64,000 nucleotides of DNA from CAWDDA01 sp963813345. Its GTDB lineage: Bacteria; Acidobacteriota; Blastocatellia; RBC074. This document shows positions 35,903-45,700 of this stretch, piece after piece (position 1 is the first letter of the stretch; each line of letters opens with the position of its first letter). The DNA lies in contig CAWEYR010000030.1 in assembly GCA_963813345.1 (NCBI GenBank), positions 310,001-374,000 on the forward strand, given 5' to 3'. The notes below the pieces were generated by a model. It was not told the DNA's origin. It saw nothing but the letters and a program-made list of their open reading frames with translations, and searched no databases. Position numbers and translations under genes: made by a program.

Positions 35903-36147
35903 CGAGTGCTGAGTGCTGAGTGCTGAGTGCTGAGTGCTGAGTGCTGATTCAGCTCCATGCTTGTTGGTAGCTAAGATGATACCAGCAACTAAAACGTTGA
36001 CTCAGCACTCAGCACTCAGCCCCAGCACTCAGCACCCAGCACCCAGCACTCAGCACCCAGCACTCAGCACTCAGCACCCAGCACTCAGCACCCAGCACCC
36101 AGCACCCAGCACTCAGCACCCAGCACTCAGCACTCAGCACTCAGCCT
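35903..36147. repeat. Composite inverted heptamer element 4 (largest array)
   Basis: Left array (35903-35946) has about six GTGCTGA units in tandem. The right array (36000-36147) has about twenty CACTCAG/CACCCAG units. The about 53-base centre includes TCAGCTCCATGC. The arrays are reverse complements and could fold into a long cruciform or RNA hairpin. Together they fill the gap between the divergent DUF4139 gene and the deaminase gene, so promoters of both must lie in or beside the arrays. Confidence 0.92.
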
Positions 36148-36178
36148 GCAGTATAATCGGCCGGAGTTGCTCGCAGCT

Positions 36179-37549
36179 ATGAAAGATAACGTTGTCATCC
36201 GGGGAGCGCTGGTTGTAACACTCGACGCAAAGAATCGCATCGTTGAATGTGACGTAGCCATACGAAATGGTCGAATTGCAGCGCTCGGCACTCCGGCTGA
36301 ACTCGCTTCGGAAACGTTAACCGGTTTAACGACAGTCATCGAAGCTCATGGAAAGGTCCTTCTTCCCGGATTTGTCCAGACTCACATTCATCTCTGCCAG
36401 ACACTCTTTCGAGGCTCTGCTGACGATCTTTCGTTGATCGACTGGCTGAAGAAGCGCATATGGCCTCTCGAGGCCGCTCATACGATGACTTCGGTTCGCG
36501 AATCGGCACGTCTCGGAATCGCAGAGCTTATTCGTGGTGGAACCACGTGCGCGCTTACGATGGAGACAGTACATCACACCGAGGCGGTGCTCGAAGTTGT
36601 AGCCGAGTCGGGGTTCCGCGCCATCGTTGGCAAATGCATGATGGATCAGGGCGACGAAGTCCCCGCGCGACTCCTGGAGAAGACTGAGGAGTCAATAGCT
36701 GCCTCTATCGATCTTATCAAGCGCTGGCATGGACATGATGATGGCAGGGTGCGTTGCTGTTTTGCGCCGCGTTTTGCCCTCAGTTGCACGAGAGGGTTGC
36801 TTGATGAAGTTGCAAAGCTTTCGCGCGAACACGGTGTTCTGGTCCACACTCACGCTTCAGAGAATCGGAACGAGATCAGCCTTGTCGAGCAACTGACCGG
36901 TAAACGAAACATCGAGTATCTGGCGGGCTTAGGTCTCGCTGCGCCTCACGTGGTTTTTGCTCACTGTGTTCATGTGGATGATGCGGAGATCGGCATTCTT
37001 CGAGAAAGCGGTGCTCACGTTTCGCACTGTCCATCGTCAAACCTGAAGCTGGGTTCAGGGATTGCGCGCGTGCCCGAAATGCTCGAGCGCGGTGTCTCGG
37101 TTTCGCTCGGTGCAGATGGAGCGCCGTGCAACAACCGTCTCGATATGTTCACCGAGATGCGTTTGGCGGCGCTTCTGCAGAAGGCAAGGCATTCTCCGGG
37201 AGCGATGCCGGCGCTGACCGTGCTGAGAATGGCTACAATAGATGGTGCTCGAGCGCTCGGACTCGGCGACGAGATCGGAAGTATCGAGATCGGCAAGCGC
37301 GCCGATCTTCAGCTTTTGAACCTGGAACGCCTTCACACGACGCCGGCGCCCGATCCGGTCTCGACGATTGTATATTCGGCGACGCCCGAGAACGTCGAGA
37401 CAGTGATAATCGATGGGCGTGTCGTGATGCGTGATAGAGGACTGACAACACTCGATGAAACCGACATCATCGAGCGTGCCCGCGAAGTCAGCGTCTCTCC
37501 TGGGAGTGCGCCGAGTCTCCTGACCGGCGCGTGCGAGACTCATCGATGA
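36179..37549 (+). CDS. TRZ/ATZ-family deaminase (5'-deoxyadenosine/SAH deaminase-like)
   Basis: A 456-residue metallo-dependent amidohydrolase. Metal motifs: GFVQTHIHLCQTLFRGSADD, VHTHASENRNEISLVEQ, VFAHCVHVDDAEIGILRESG, HVSHCPSSNLKLGSGIARVP, VSLGADGAPCNNRLDMF. This pattern belongs to the MtaD/DadD group, which deaminates SAH, methylthioadenosine or 5'-deoxyadenosine, though atrazine-type hydrolases share it. The ATG at 36179 lies 32 bases after the heptamer array. Its stop overlaps the thiL start (ATGA). Confidence 0.85.
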   Translation: MKDNVVIRGALVVTLDAKNRIVECDVAIRNGRIAALGTPAELASETLTGLTTVIEAHGKVLLPGFVQTHIHLCQTLFRGSADDLSLIDWLKKRIWPLEAAHTMTSVRESARLGIAELIRGGTTCALTMETVHHTEAVLEVVAESGFRAIVGKCMMDQGDEVPARLLEKTEESIAASIDLIKRWHGHDDGRVRCCFAPRFALSCTRGLLDEVAKLSREHGVLVHTHASENRNEISLVEQLTGKRNIEYLAGLGLAAPHVVFAHCVHVDDAEIGILRESGAHVSHCPSSNLKLGSGIARVPEMLERGVSVSLGADGAPCNNRLDMFTEMRLAALLQKARHSPGAMPALTVLRMATIDGARALGLGDEIGSIEIGKRADLQLLNLERLHTTPAPDPVSTIVYSATPENVETVIIDGRVVMRDRGLTTLDETDIIERAREVSVSPGSAPSLLTGACETHR

Positions 37550-38546
37550 AAAGCGAGTTCAGCCTGATTGATATATTGCGCGCGCGTGCTTCTCGTACGG
37601 CGGCGACCAGCGAGGGTCTGATTCGCGGGATAGGCGATGACTGCGCTGTCTTTCTCAGAGCGAGCGGGAAACGATTCTGACATCGGACCTTCTCGTTGAA
37701 GATATCGATTTCAGGCGCGACTTTTCGTCACCTGCGCAACTTGCCGCCAAAGCCCTCGCTGTCAGCCTGAGCGATATCGCTGCGATGGGAGGGCGGCCTC
37801 GTTTTTCGATGCTCTCGCTGGGAATTCCAAACAGCTATGATGATCAGTTCTGGCAGCAGTTCCTTGCGGGTTATTTCGATCGTGCCGATCACTATGGCGT
37901 TGCACTTATTGGTGGTGACATCTCTGCGTCTCCTGATCGTCTGGTGATCGATTCCGTACTGATTGGCGACTGCGAAACGGGAAAGAGCGTCGGACGAAGT
38001 GGAGCCCGGCCCGGCGACGGTGTTTATGTAACCGGAGAGATCGGATTGGCGGCCGTTGGACTAAGGCTGTTGCTGGCCGGGGTCGAATCCGAGCCCGGCC
38101 CTGAAGCAAAACGGGCAATCGAATCGCAACTCGCTCCCGTAGCGCGAGTGGAATTCGGAACCCGCGTGGGTGAGTTGGCTTTGGCCCACGCTATGATCGA
38201 TGTCAGTGACGGGCTCGCACAGGATCTGGGCCACGTTTGTATCGAGAGCGGCGTGAGCGCGGTGTTGGACTTTGACCGCGTTCCGGTATCGAAAGCCGTC
38301 GCTCTGATTGAAAGCGATCCATCAAAAGCCTTTGAGTTTGCGGTGAGTGGCGGCGAAGACTTTGAGCTTGTTTTTGCGGCGCCGTTGACCGCAGAGCCGG
38401 AGCTCTTCGCGATCGGGTCTGCAACCGGTCTTAAGGTGACAAGGATCGGTACAATCATTGATGCAAAGGAAGCGCCGATATTCCTTCAAAAAGACGGCGA
38501 TCGTCTTCCATTCCGTGCGCGAGGTTACGATCACTTCGCGATTTGA
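37546..38546 (+). CDS. thiL: Thiamine-monophosphate kinase, one frameshift
   Basis: About 333 residues when two frames are joined. It phosphorylates thiamine monophosphate to thiamine diphosphate. First frame: FSLIDILRARASR and LIRGIGDDCAVF. A single extra T in TTT at 37651-37653 shifts the frame; correcting it gives SQSERETILTSDLLVEDIDF followed by RRDFSSPAQLAAKALAVSLS and DIAAMGG. Then come ALIGGDISASPDRLVIDSVL, YVTGEIGLAAVG, MIDVSDGLAQDLGH and SGGEDFELVFA. ThiL is normally essential for thiamine use, so sequence error is the simplest reading. Confidence 0.88.
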
Positions 38547-38552
38547 TAGTAT

Positions 38553-38637
38553 GTACGTTGTACCGGCGTTTAGCCGGAAGCGTCACATTCGAATAGCTCG
38601 AATGTGACGCTTCCGGCTAAACGCCGGTACAACGTAC
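38553..38637. repeat. GTACAACGT palindrome, copy C
   Basis: Arms GTACGTTGTACCGGCGTTTA and TAAACGCCGGTACAACGTAC are exact complements, continuing GCCGGAAGCGTCACATTCGA with its complement; tip ATAGC. It lies between thiL and ttcA, nine bases before ttcA. Confidence 0.95.
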
Positions 38638-38645
38638 CTTAATCC

Positions 38646-39461
38646 ATGCTTAAAAAGAGACTGTTACATCTGATGGGGGAGGCAATTGCCGATTTCGAGA
38701 TGATCTCGGACGGCGATCGAATCATGGTCCGTCTGAGCGGGGGCAAAGACAGCTACACCATGCTTTCGCTTCTCCTCGATCTCAAACAAAGGGCCCCCGT
38801 AGATTTTGAGCTCCTGGCGGTCAACCTCGATCAGAAGCAGCCGGGATTTCCGGCGCATGTTCTTCCAGAGTATCTCGCCTCTATTGGCGTTCCGTTCAGA
38901 ATCATCGAGCGCGACACCTATTCGGTCGTCAAACGTCTTGTTCCCGAAGGGAAGACTTACTGTTCCGTCTGTTCGCGGCTGCGGCGCGGGATTCTATACA
39001 ACGTGGCAGTCGAAGAAGGCTGTACAAAGATCGCGCTCGGTCATCATGCGGATGATATTCTTCAGACGTTTCTCCTCAATCTGCTCTTTGTAGGTTCGCT
39101 CAAGGCAATGCCACCGGTTCTTAGATCTGATGACGGGCGTAACACCGTGATTCGGCCGATGGCGTATATCTGGGAGAAGGACTTATCCGAATGGGCGGCG
39201 ACTCAAGCTTATCCGATCATTCCCTGTGATCTCTGTGGATCACAGGAGAATCTGAAGCGCAAGCGCGTCAAACGATTGCTTGACGAGCTCGAGAAAGAGG
39301 TTCCGGCGGTTCGGAAATCGATGCTGACGGCCCTCGGAAATGCCGTGCCGACGCATCTGCTTGACCGCGATCTGTTCGATTTCAGCTCGCTTAGAGCAGA
39401 GGTTGGGGACGTCGCTTCGGAACTCGATAGAGCGCTGGCAGTCGATTTATTGGAGTGTTAA
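38646..39461 (+). CDS. ttcA: tRNA 2-thiocytidine biosynthesis protein TtcA
   Basis: A 271-residue PP-loop ATPase that thiolates cytidine 32 of tRNA using an iron-sulfur cluster. ATP-binding PP-loop MVRLSGGKDSYTMLSLLL; cluster-binding CxxC motifs in TYCSVCSRLRRG and IPCDLCGSQENLKRK; ALGHHADDILQTFLLNLLF. These define the TtcA group rather than TilS. The next gene, a Cys-cluster protein, starts 11 bases downstream. Confidence 0.92.
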   Translation: MLKKRLLHLMGEAIADFEMISDGDRIMVRLSGGKDSYTMLSLLLDLKQRAPVDFELLAVNLDQKQPGFPAHVLPEYLASIGVPFRIIERDTYSVVKRLVPEGKTYCSVCSRLRRGILYNVAVEEGCTKIALGHHADDILQTFLLNLLFVGSLKAMPPVLRSDDGRNTVIRPMAYIWEKDLSEWAATQAYPIIPCDLCGSQENLKRKRVKRLLDELEKEVPAVRKSMLTALGNAVPTHLLDRDLFDFSSLRAEVGDVASELDRALAVDLLEC

Positions 39462-39472
39462 GATGCTTGCCT

Positions 39473-40051
39473 ATGTCGCAACTCAATGAGGCACCCGTGC
39501 GACTCGTTCAGATCGAGTCGCCTAAGAAAATCTCTGCGCCCTCTCCCTCACCGACGCTCTCAGAAGAGATCGAAATACCAACATTTTCTGACGGGTGGGT
39601 TTACCGGACGAAGACGCTCATAACTTTTCGCAAGATCGCAGGCTTCTTTTACACTCGTCATTCCTACGGCGCAGCCCGCAGATGGTTTCTTGCAAGCTTT
39701 CTTCCTGACAATGTTCTTTACCGCTGGAAGCCTTATCAGCGTGGTGGCTGCAATCGATGCGGTCTTTGCTGCAAGCTGGTTTTCAGGTGTCCGTTTTTCG
39801 TAGAAAACGAGAACACGACGGCGTGCATGATCTATACCACCAAGCACGCGACTCCGCCGTGTCTGGTGTTCCCGATCGATCCGGCTGATTTAAAGGAAGT
39901 ACAGCGGGAGATATCTCCTGCTCCCTGCCCGTTCTACTTTGAGGGTGAACCTGAACATCCGACTACATGGGGTGCTCTCAAGGCCGAGTTCCGCAATGGG
40001 GTCGCGCGGCGTTTCAAGACACTAAAACAAATTGTAGACAACGGCATGTGA
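39473..40051 (+). CDS. YkgJ-like cysteine-cluster protein
   Basis: A 192-residue cytoplasmic protein with a Cys-rich centre: GGCNRCGLCCKLVFRCPFF, TTACMIYTTKHATPPC and APCPFYF. The CxxCGxCC pattern with following Cys is the YkgJ/UPF0153 metal-binding type, probably zinc or Fe-S. Function unknown. Linkage to the Fe-S enzyme TtcA suggests a role connected to it. The in-frame GTG at 39455 would overlap ttcA; the ATG at 39473 is preferred. Confidence 0.72.
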   Translation: MSQLNEAPVRLVQIESPKKISAPSPSPTLSEEIEIPTFSDGWVYRTKTLITFRKIAGFFYTRHSYGAARRWFLASFLPDNVLYRWKPYQRGGCNRCGLCCKLVFRCPFFVENENTTACMIYTTKHATPPCLVFPIDPADLKEVQREISPAPCPFYFEGEPEHPTTWGALKAEFRNGVARRFKTLKQIVDNGM

Positions 40052-40067
40052 TTGGGCATGGAGTCTC

Positions 40068-40158
40068 AAGGTACGTTGTACCGGCGTTTAGCCGGAATCG
40101 TCACATTCGAGTCACTCGAATGCGACAATTCCGGCTAAACGCCGGTACAACGTACCTT
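40068..40158. repeat. GTACAACGT palindrome, copy D
   Basis: Arms AAGGTACGTTGTACCGGCGT and ACGCCGGTACAACGTACCTT are exact complements; the inner arms differ at a few positions (TCACATTCGAGTCACTCGAA against TGCGACAATTCCGG). It lies between convergent genes. Confidence 0.95.
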
Positions 40159-40167
40159 CATCCATGC

Positions 40168-40885
40168 TCAAAATTCGAGCTTGCCATCGTAGAGCAGGTC
40201 CTTTGTCTTGAAACGCATGTTCAGCTTGATCTGTTTGACTTCAGCGTAGAATCGGAACTCATTCATCTCCGGCGTAATCAACGGTTCACCGTTCATCGTT
40301 CGCTTGAAAATGAACTTGGCTCCGAGACCATCCTGCGTCGGCGCCTGGTATTGATCCAGGAACTGCCTCTTTCCGCCCTTAACTTCCAGATAGGTATTGT
40401 TCTGAAGAATACCGGTGTTGGCACTGTTCAGTATCTGCATTACAGGACCCGAAGCGCGCCGGTCAGTTGAATCAAAGGCGACTGCGACGACTATGAATTC
40501 AGCAAAATCACGTTCAACAAACGCCTTCATTGACTCAGCCATCTCGGGCTGCTTTGCTGTGATCGTTCGCGCAAACGCCTGTCGAATCGGTCGCGCCGAA
40601 AGCAGACGAATCCTGATAATTGATGTTTGTGGCCTGATTGAGAGCACCTCGCTCCGTTCTCCCTGAGCTCGCGCCGGGGCCGGCCGAGTCGTGGGGGTAT
40701 AGACCATCTCAGAAGTGTCGGTCTCGGTCTGTGTCTGCCCCCATGGCGAGTCATCAAGGATCTTCTGGGCATCCTTTTCATTCCATTCAGTCCAGGGTTT
40801 GTACTTCTTTTGAGCGTCGACTGCGACGACAACCATCAAAAGGCAAGCAAGGACAGACAAGACAGGCAATGATTTTTCTGTTCAT
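40168..40885 (-). CDS. DSPW-motif exported protein, paralogue 1, probable frameshift in the signal peptide
   Basis: About 238 residues. The ATG at 40885 follows a strong GGAGG (40891-40895) and begins MNRKIIACL; a one-base shift then enters the main frame SVLACLLMVVVAVDAQ, completing a signal peptide. Without the shift the frame could start at a TTG at 40869. The mature part reads KPWTEWNEKDAQKILDDSPW, then IIRIRLLSARPIRQAFARTI, TYLEVKGGKRQFLDQYQAPT and ends FKTKDLLYDGKLEF. The 55340 gene shares the same plan. Function unknown; periplasmic or outer-membrane location likely. Confidence 0.75.
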
Positions 40886-40904
40886 AAGTCCTCCGGAGCG
40901 ACGG

Positions 40905-42638
40905 CTACCTGCATGGGTAGTCGACAAAAGTTGAAAAGCGGTCCGAGCCGTGGTCGAGAGCAATATCACGGCGCGTATGATCAATGTGAACGATTGACAT
41001 AAGAAGCGTAGCTCTTTCGTCGATCAGCCTCAATGTGAACAGGCCCGGTCCGATATCTCGCTTCACCAGATCAGAGAGAAGGAAATGTCTGCAGGCATGG
41101 CCGGGAATCGTTGCGAGCTCGACCGCCTCGATGCGACCTGCAGGTCCGAAGAGCTCGAGGATCGGACGTGCTTCCAATCCCTGGTCATCAATGTTCATGA
41201 TCGCGATGATCTCGTCGTACTCGATCGCCCCGTTCCTTCGCTCGAGACGCGCACCAGAAGCGATATAGTCCGTCGCCAGCCTCCCGCGTTCGTCAGGTGT
41301 CTGATAGCGCCGCGCCGAACCGAGACCGGGACGAAAATGGGTGAAAGCGAATGCGTCCCATTCAGGCACGCGGATCTCCACCTTCAGCAGCGTATGTGTC
41401 GTGTCGGGCGACACCGCTACACCAAGTCCGCCGGAGAATTTGCGAGGTAGCGAAAGCCGCGCGGGATCGAGGACGCAACTCTGTCCAGCTCCCAGCCTGA
41501 TTACTCCGCGCTCAGTCTGTCCGGGCAGCTCAACCTTAAGCTTCTCATCCTTCATCGACGACCAGGCTGCATTCCCGTCTGCATCTGCGGCGAACGGATA
41601 AAGCCATTGCACCTCTTCGAGCGGCAATCCCGTGCCGAAATGAAACCGTGACTCGAAGGTCAGACTGCCAAAGCGATTGCCATTGAAGAGAAGCGGTGTG
41701 AAGAGCACGTTCTTCGCAGTGAATTGTTCCTTCGCGTCGAACGGTGGAGCCGCGGATTTCGGTTTGAATATCCCCTGATGAATCGGATGTTCGACGCTGA
41801 ACCGCTTTCGCGCGCTCTGCCTGATCATCAGATAGCCGAAGCTCTTAGTCGATCCGGCTTCGTTAGTGACCGCGATCAATCCCGCGGTCCTGTTTCGTGT
41901 GGTCGGATATTGCTGCAATGGCCACACGTCGCGGCCAAAATCACCCGAATTGAGATCGAATAGCAGTGATGCGTGTGGCTTGAGCTGATAAGGTTTCGTC
42001 ACAAGCCGATTGCCGTTAGGCCCCAGCAAGATGATTGATCCGCGACTAGCTTCTTCATTCGGATTGAAAAGGCTGAACAGACATTCGTACTCAGCGAGCG
42101 GCGGAAATGGCATCGAGTAGTAGTAGCCTTCCGAGTTCTGTAACTGCACGGGGTCCGGATTTGCATGCACGTTGTCAAAAGACTCGGCCGTAGTCCAGCG
42201 AATGAAAGCGGAGCTGAAGAGGTCGCTCGCATGCTTTACGTTGCTGCCTCGCGGACGCAGCCGAATCTTCATCCCTCCCCAAAATGAGGTGTCTTCACCG
42301 AGGAGATCGCGAACGGGAATCACCTTTGTCCGCATCGCAGGAACACTGAGCCTGATCGGGTTGGCTGATCCAGCTGGATTCCCGCGCTCGTCGTACAGGT
42401 ATATTTCGTAGTCGCTCGCATTCGACGCGCTTTCATGACCACGCACACCGGCAAAGGAGTCTGAGGTGAGGATGATCTCACTGCGGATGCCTGCTCTCGG
42501 ATTTTCGATGACAAATGGAGCACAAACGTCGAGCCAGCACGAATCCGCTGATGCGGCATCGACTGCGAGAGAGGCGACCGAACATGAAATAGCCGCGAGA
42601 AACTCGCGGCGATGAAGATGAGACATTGTGATCCGCAT
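40905..42638 (-). CDS. Exported beta-rich protein of unknown function, Tat-like leader
   Basis: A 577-residue protein with N-terminal HRREFLAAISCSVASLAVDA, which has paired Arg and a hydrophobic stretch as in Tat signals, though the full RRxFLK consensus is only partial. The rest is rich in beta-type segments (SLFNPNEEASRGSIILLGPN, AGLIAVTNEAGSTKSFGYLM, RGVIRLGAGQSCVLDPARLS). No enzymatic motif is recognised. It is followed within 40 bases by the DSPW paralogue 1 on the same strand, so they may be co-transcribed. The start at 42638 abuts a palindromic repeat; an ATG at 42626 is an alternative. Confidence 0.65.
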   Translation of the reverse strand: MRITMSHLHRREFLAAISCSVASLAVDAASADSCWLDVCAPFVIENPRAGIRSEIILTSDSFAGVRGHESASNASDYEIYLYDERGNPAGSANPIRLSVPAMRTKVIPVRDLLGEDTSFWGGMKIRLRPRGSNVKHASDLFSSAFIRWTTAESFDNVHANPDPVQLQNSEGYYYSMPFPPLAEYECLFSLFNPNEEASRGSIILLGPNGNRLVTKPYQLKPHASLLFDLNSGDFGRDVWPLQQYPTTRNRTAGLIAVTNEAGSTKSFGYLMIRQSARKRFSVEHPIHQGIFKPKSAAPPFDAKEQFTAKNVLFTPLLFNGNRFGSLTFESRFHFGTGLPLEEVQWLYPFAADADGNAAWSSMKDEKLKVELPGQTERGVIRLGAGQSCVLDPARLSLPRKFSGGLGVAVSPDTTHTLLKVEIRVPEWDAFAFTHFRPGLGSARRYQTPDERGRLATDYIASGARLERRNGAIEYDEIIAIMNIDDQGLEARPILELFGPAGRIEAVELATIPGHACRHFLLSDLVKRDIGPGLFTLRLIDERATLLMSIVHIDHTRRDIALDHGSDRFSTFVDYPCR

Positions 42639-42733
42639 GGAGGGTACGTTGTACCGGCGTTTAGCCGGAATCGTTCCATTCGACCTACTCGAATGTGACG
42701 ATTCCGGCTAAACGCCGGTACAACGTACCCTCC
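42639..42733. repeat. GTACAACGT palindrome, copy E
   Basis: Arms GGAGGGTACGTTGTACCGGC and GCCGGTACAACGTACCCTCC are exact complements, continuing GTTTAGCCGGAATCGT with its complement. It lies between TonB receptor 1 and the downstream exported-protein gene; there is no T-run. Confidence 0.95.
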
Positions 42734-42740
42734 AGTTCAT

Positions 42741-45700
42741 CTAGAAGTTGATCCTCGCGACGATCTGCACGAGGCGTCCGCCGGGGTCCTGGGTGTTGGA
42801 CGAATCCCTGTATGCAGCGGTCACCTGTCCAAACTGGGCCACCTGGGTACCTCCGAGATTGGCGACCGTCCCGAAGAAGTTGATGTTGTTGAACGCATTC
42901 AGGAACTCTCCTCGGAGCTCGAAGTTGACGTTCTCCGTAATCTTGAATCGCTTGACTGCGCTCAGATCGAACCTCACGAACTTCGGACCTGTCACGACCG
43001 TCTGTACTGGCGCGCAGTCACCCGTAATGACCTGAACGCACGACGCGCTATTTGCCGGAGCAATGTAGCGGCCGGTTGGCGCGCCCTGCGTGTATCCTCC
43101 CGCGACGGTCGGACTGACACTGAACGCGCGGATCGTGTTGTCGATGACGTCCTGTGGGAGGATGTAGGCAATCCCCGCGGGATCATCGAACCTCACCCTG
43201 TAGAGCTCCTGCAGTTCGTTCCGAGTCATTCCAACAAGCCGGACGTTGCCGTAATCATAAAGCTGACCACTCTGCACGCGACCGGTTCCATGGAATTCCC
43301 AACCGCCGAGGAGCGCTTCAGTCACATCGCCATATCCTCCTCCGAAGGCTTTTCCGCGGCCGATGGGCAGCTCGTATACCCAGTTCATCTTGAAGGCGTG
43401 TGCCACATACCCGGGACTTCCCGCGTCAAGTGTGTTATAGCGAGGTACGCGGAACGAGACACGCGACGAAACGAACGCCTTGCCCCATACATAGCTGCCC
43501 TGCACCAGAAGACCTTTTGAAAGGCGCCGGCGAAGCTCAACCTGCAGAGAGTCATAGCGCGTGTATCCGCTGTTACTCGTTAGAGCAACGCCGCCGCGCA
43601 GATCCGGGTTTGTCAGGAAGAAGTTCGGAGCAAGACCCGCACGCAGGGCATTCGCCCGCCGCGTTGCATCGGAATGGAGGTTCGCGGCATAAGTCAGTGG
43701 AAGGGGATTGTGTGTTGCGAGTTGATTCGTGAACGTTGTGCTTGTGAAGTTCCCGGAAGTGTATCGGGATTGATCCAGAGCCTGCGATGCTGTCGCGCCA
43801 CTGAAGTATGCCAGCGTGATCGGCAGCGGACTGGTCCCGTCCCGGGACCGAAATAGCGGAAAGTGTTTCCTCGACCCGCAGCGATATTCGCCTGCAAGTT
43901 AGCCTGCGCAAGCTTGAATTCATTCAACGTCCCGTTCTCAAACAGATTCTGTTCGTTGGCATTGAAGTTGTAATCGCTCCAGCCCTTCAGATTGCGCGTG
44001 CCTACATAGCGCACTTCAATTGCCGTGTCCTTGTTAATCTCGCGCTGAATGCCAAACGTCCAGGACTGAGAGTACGGAATCCGAATGTTGGGATCGATGA
44101 TGTTCGCCCCGTCGGTCACTGCGCCAGTGAGCGGATAGCTGGGAGCGCTAGGGAATGAACCCGGACCCAGGCGGCTCTTGTCGCGAAAGAGGACTGGTAG
44201 CTGGTTGTTGTTTGGATACCAGGTTGCCGATTGTAAGGCTTCGATCGGCATTCACGAACGAACCCGGATTGAGCGAATAGATATCCGAATAATCGGCCAA
44301 TTCCATTCCGGTTGTAGGCAATCGAGTAACCACCCCGAATGACCGTTTGTCCATTGTCGCCGGCGATATCCTTTAAGCCACCCATTACTGAAGTTCGGCG
44401 TCCAGGCAAAGCCAAAGCTCGGCGCAAAGTTGCGATAGTCCGTGTTATATGCCTTCTCGCCCTTCTTGAACGGCACGAACTGCGTGACACTTCCGGGCGT
44501 GACTCCCGGTTTGAAAAGGTTACCTTCGCCCGAGATTCCATATAGACCCGCAACCGACGTCGTGGTGTAGCTGTCGTTCATCGGGGTGAACGGGAGCTGG
44601 AGCTCCCAGCGAAGCCCATAGGTGAGCGTCAGGCTCGGACGGAAACGCCATGAATCCTGAACAAAGAACCCAAACTCACGCTGTCTTCCGCGCTGATTCC
44701 GATCGCCAAGGTATTTGTAGGTATTCGTGTCCTCATTGAGCAACGCATTCCCGGCGATAGAAATCACGCGCCCTGTGAGGACAGCATAGAGATTGGCCGC
44801 ACGCGTAATGTCTGTCCCGGAAGCTCCCTGGAAGTTTGCCTGAACAAACATCCCGTTTGCCGGGTCATTGACGTTCGTGCCAAAGCCTATCGTTGGCGTG
44901 ATCGTGCTGTTTTGGAGAAACAGGTTGACCTGTGTGAACTGTCCGCCAAACGTCAGGCTGTGCGCGCCGCGAGTCCAGGTAACGTTGTCGCTGATGTCCC
45001 AGAGGACCGGGTTGCGGCGGCTTGGCGTGTTGATTACGGTCGGGTTTGTGATAGCGATCGCACCGTTGATGATTGACGATTGAACCCATCCTGATTGGCG
45101 ATTGCTCCCGTGAACTGATCAAGGCTGGCGGTCGGATTAAAGAGTGTGGGTCCTCCGGAAATCCCGACGCGAGCTTCATTGACGATCGTCGGTGTCAGCG
45201 TCGAGCGAAGGCCAGCGACCCGCAAACCGGTTTGAAATCTGACCTCCCTGATTCGGGAAACCGGGGAACGCGGGATCTCTTGCGTTGAGAATGTCAGGTG
45301 AACTGTCGAACTTCTGATAGTTGTAAACGATTTCGAGGTGATGCGAGTCTGTCAGGTTGAAATCAAGACGAATGGTCGGGAAATAGCGCTTCGCATCACT
45401 TCCATTTGTAAACGTATGGCGCAGAGTTACCGGATCACCCAGAGATTCTACCCGTCCTGACAGACGGGTCGCGTTATCAATGTCCCCCAGCAACTTCCCG
45501 ATCGTCGGATCAATTGTCGCGAGCTGGTTATTTCGCGCTGCCAATTCAAGCAGGTTAACCTTGCGAATTCCAGTCGACGAGTTATAGGAGAAGATCCCAT
45601 TCCGAGCGCTGCATTGAGGATCGTTCGATTCCGCGTCACCTGGCTTGGAAGCCTGAACTCTTCGTAATTAACAAAGAAGAACGCTCTGTTCCGTCCGTCA

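Noticed and set aside
36000..36147. Possible CRISPR array
   Set aside because: Units are seven bases without spacers and no cas genes are present.
35934..36182. Open frame through the heptamer array with repeated STQHPALSTQHP residues
   Set aside because: Seven-base units are not a multiple of three and the peptide is simply the translated repeat; similar frames occur at every array.
42639..42733. Palindrome E as terminator of TonB receptor 1
   Set aside because: A long hairpin but no T-run on either side, and the same element occurs upstream and between divergent genes elsewhere.
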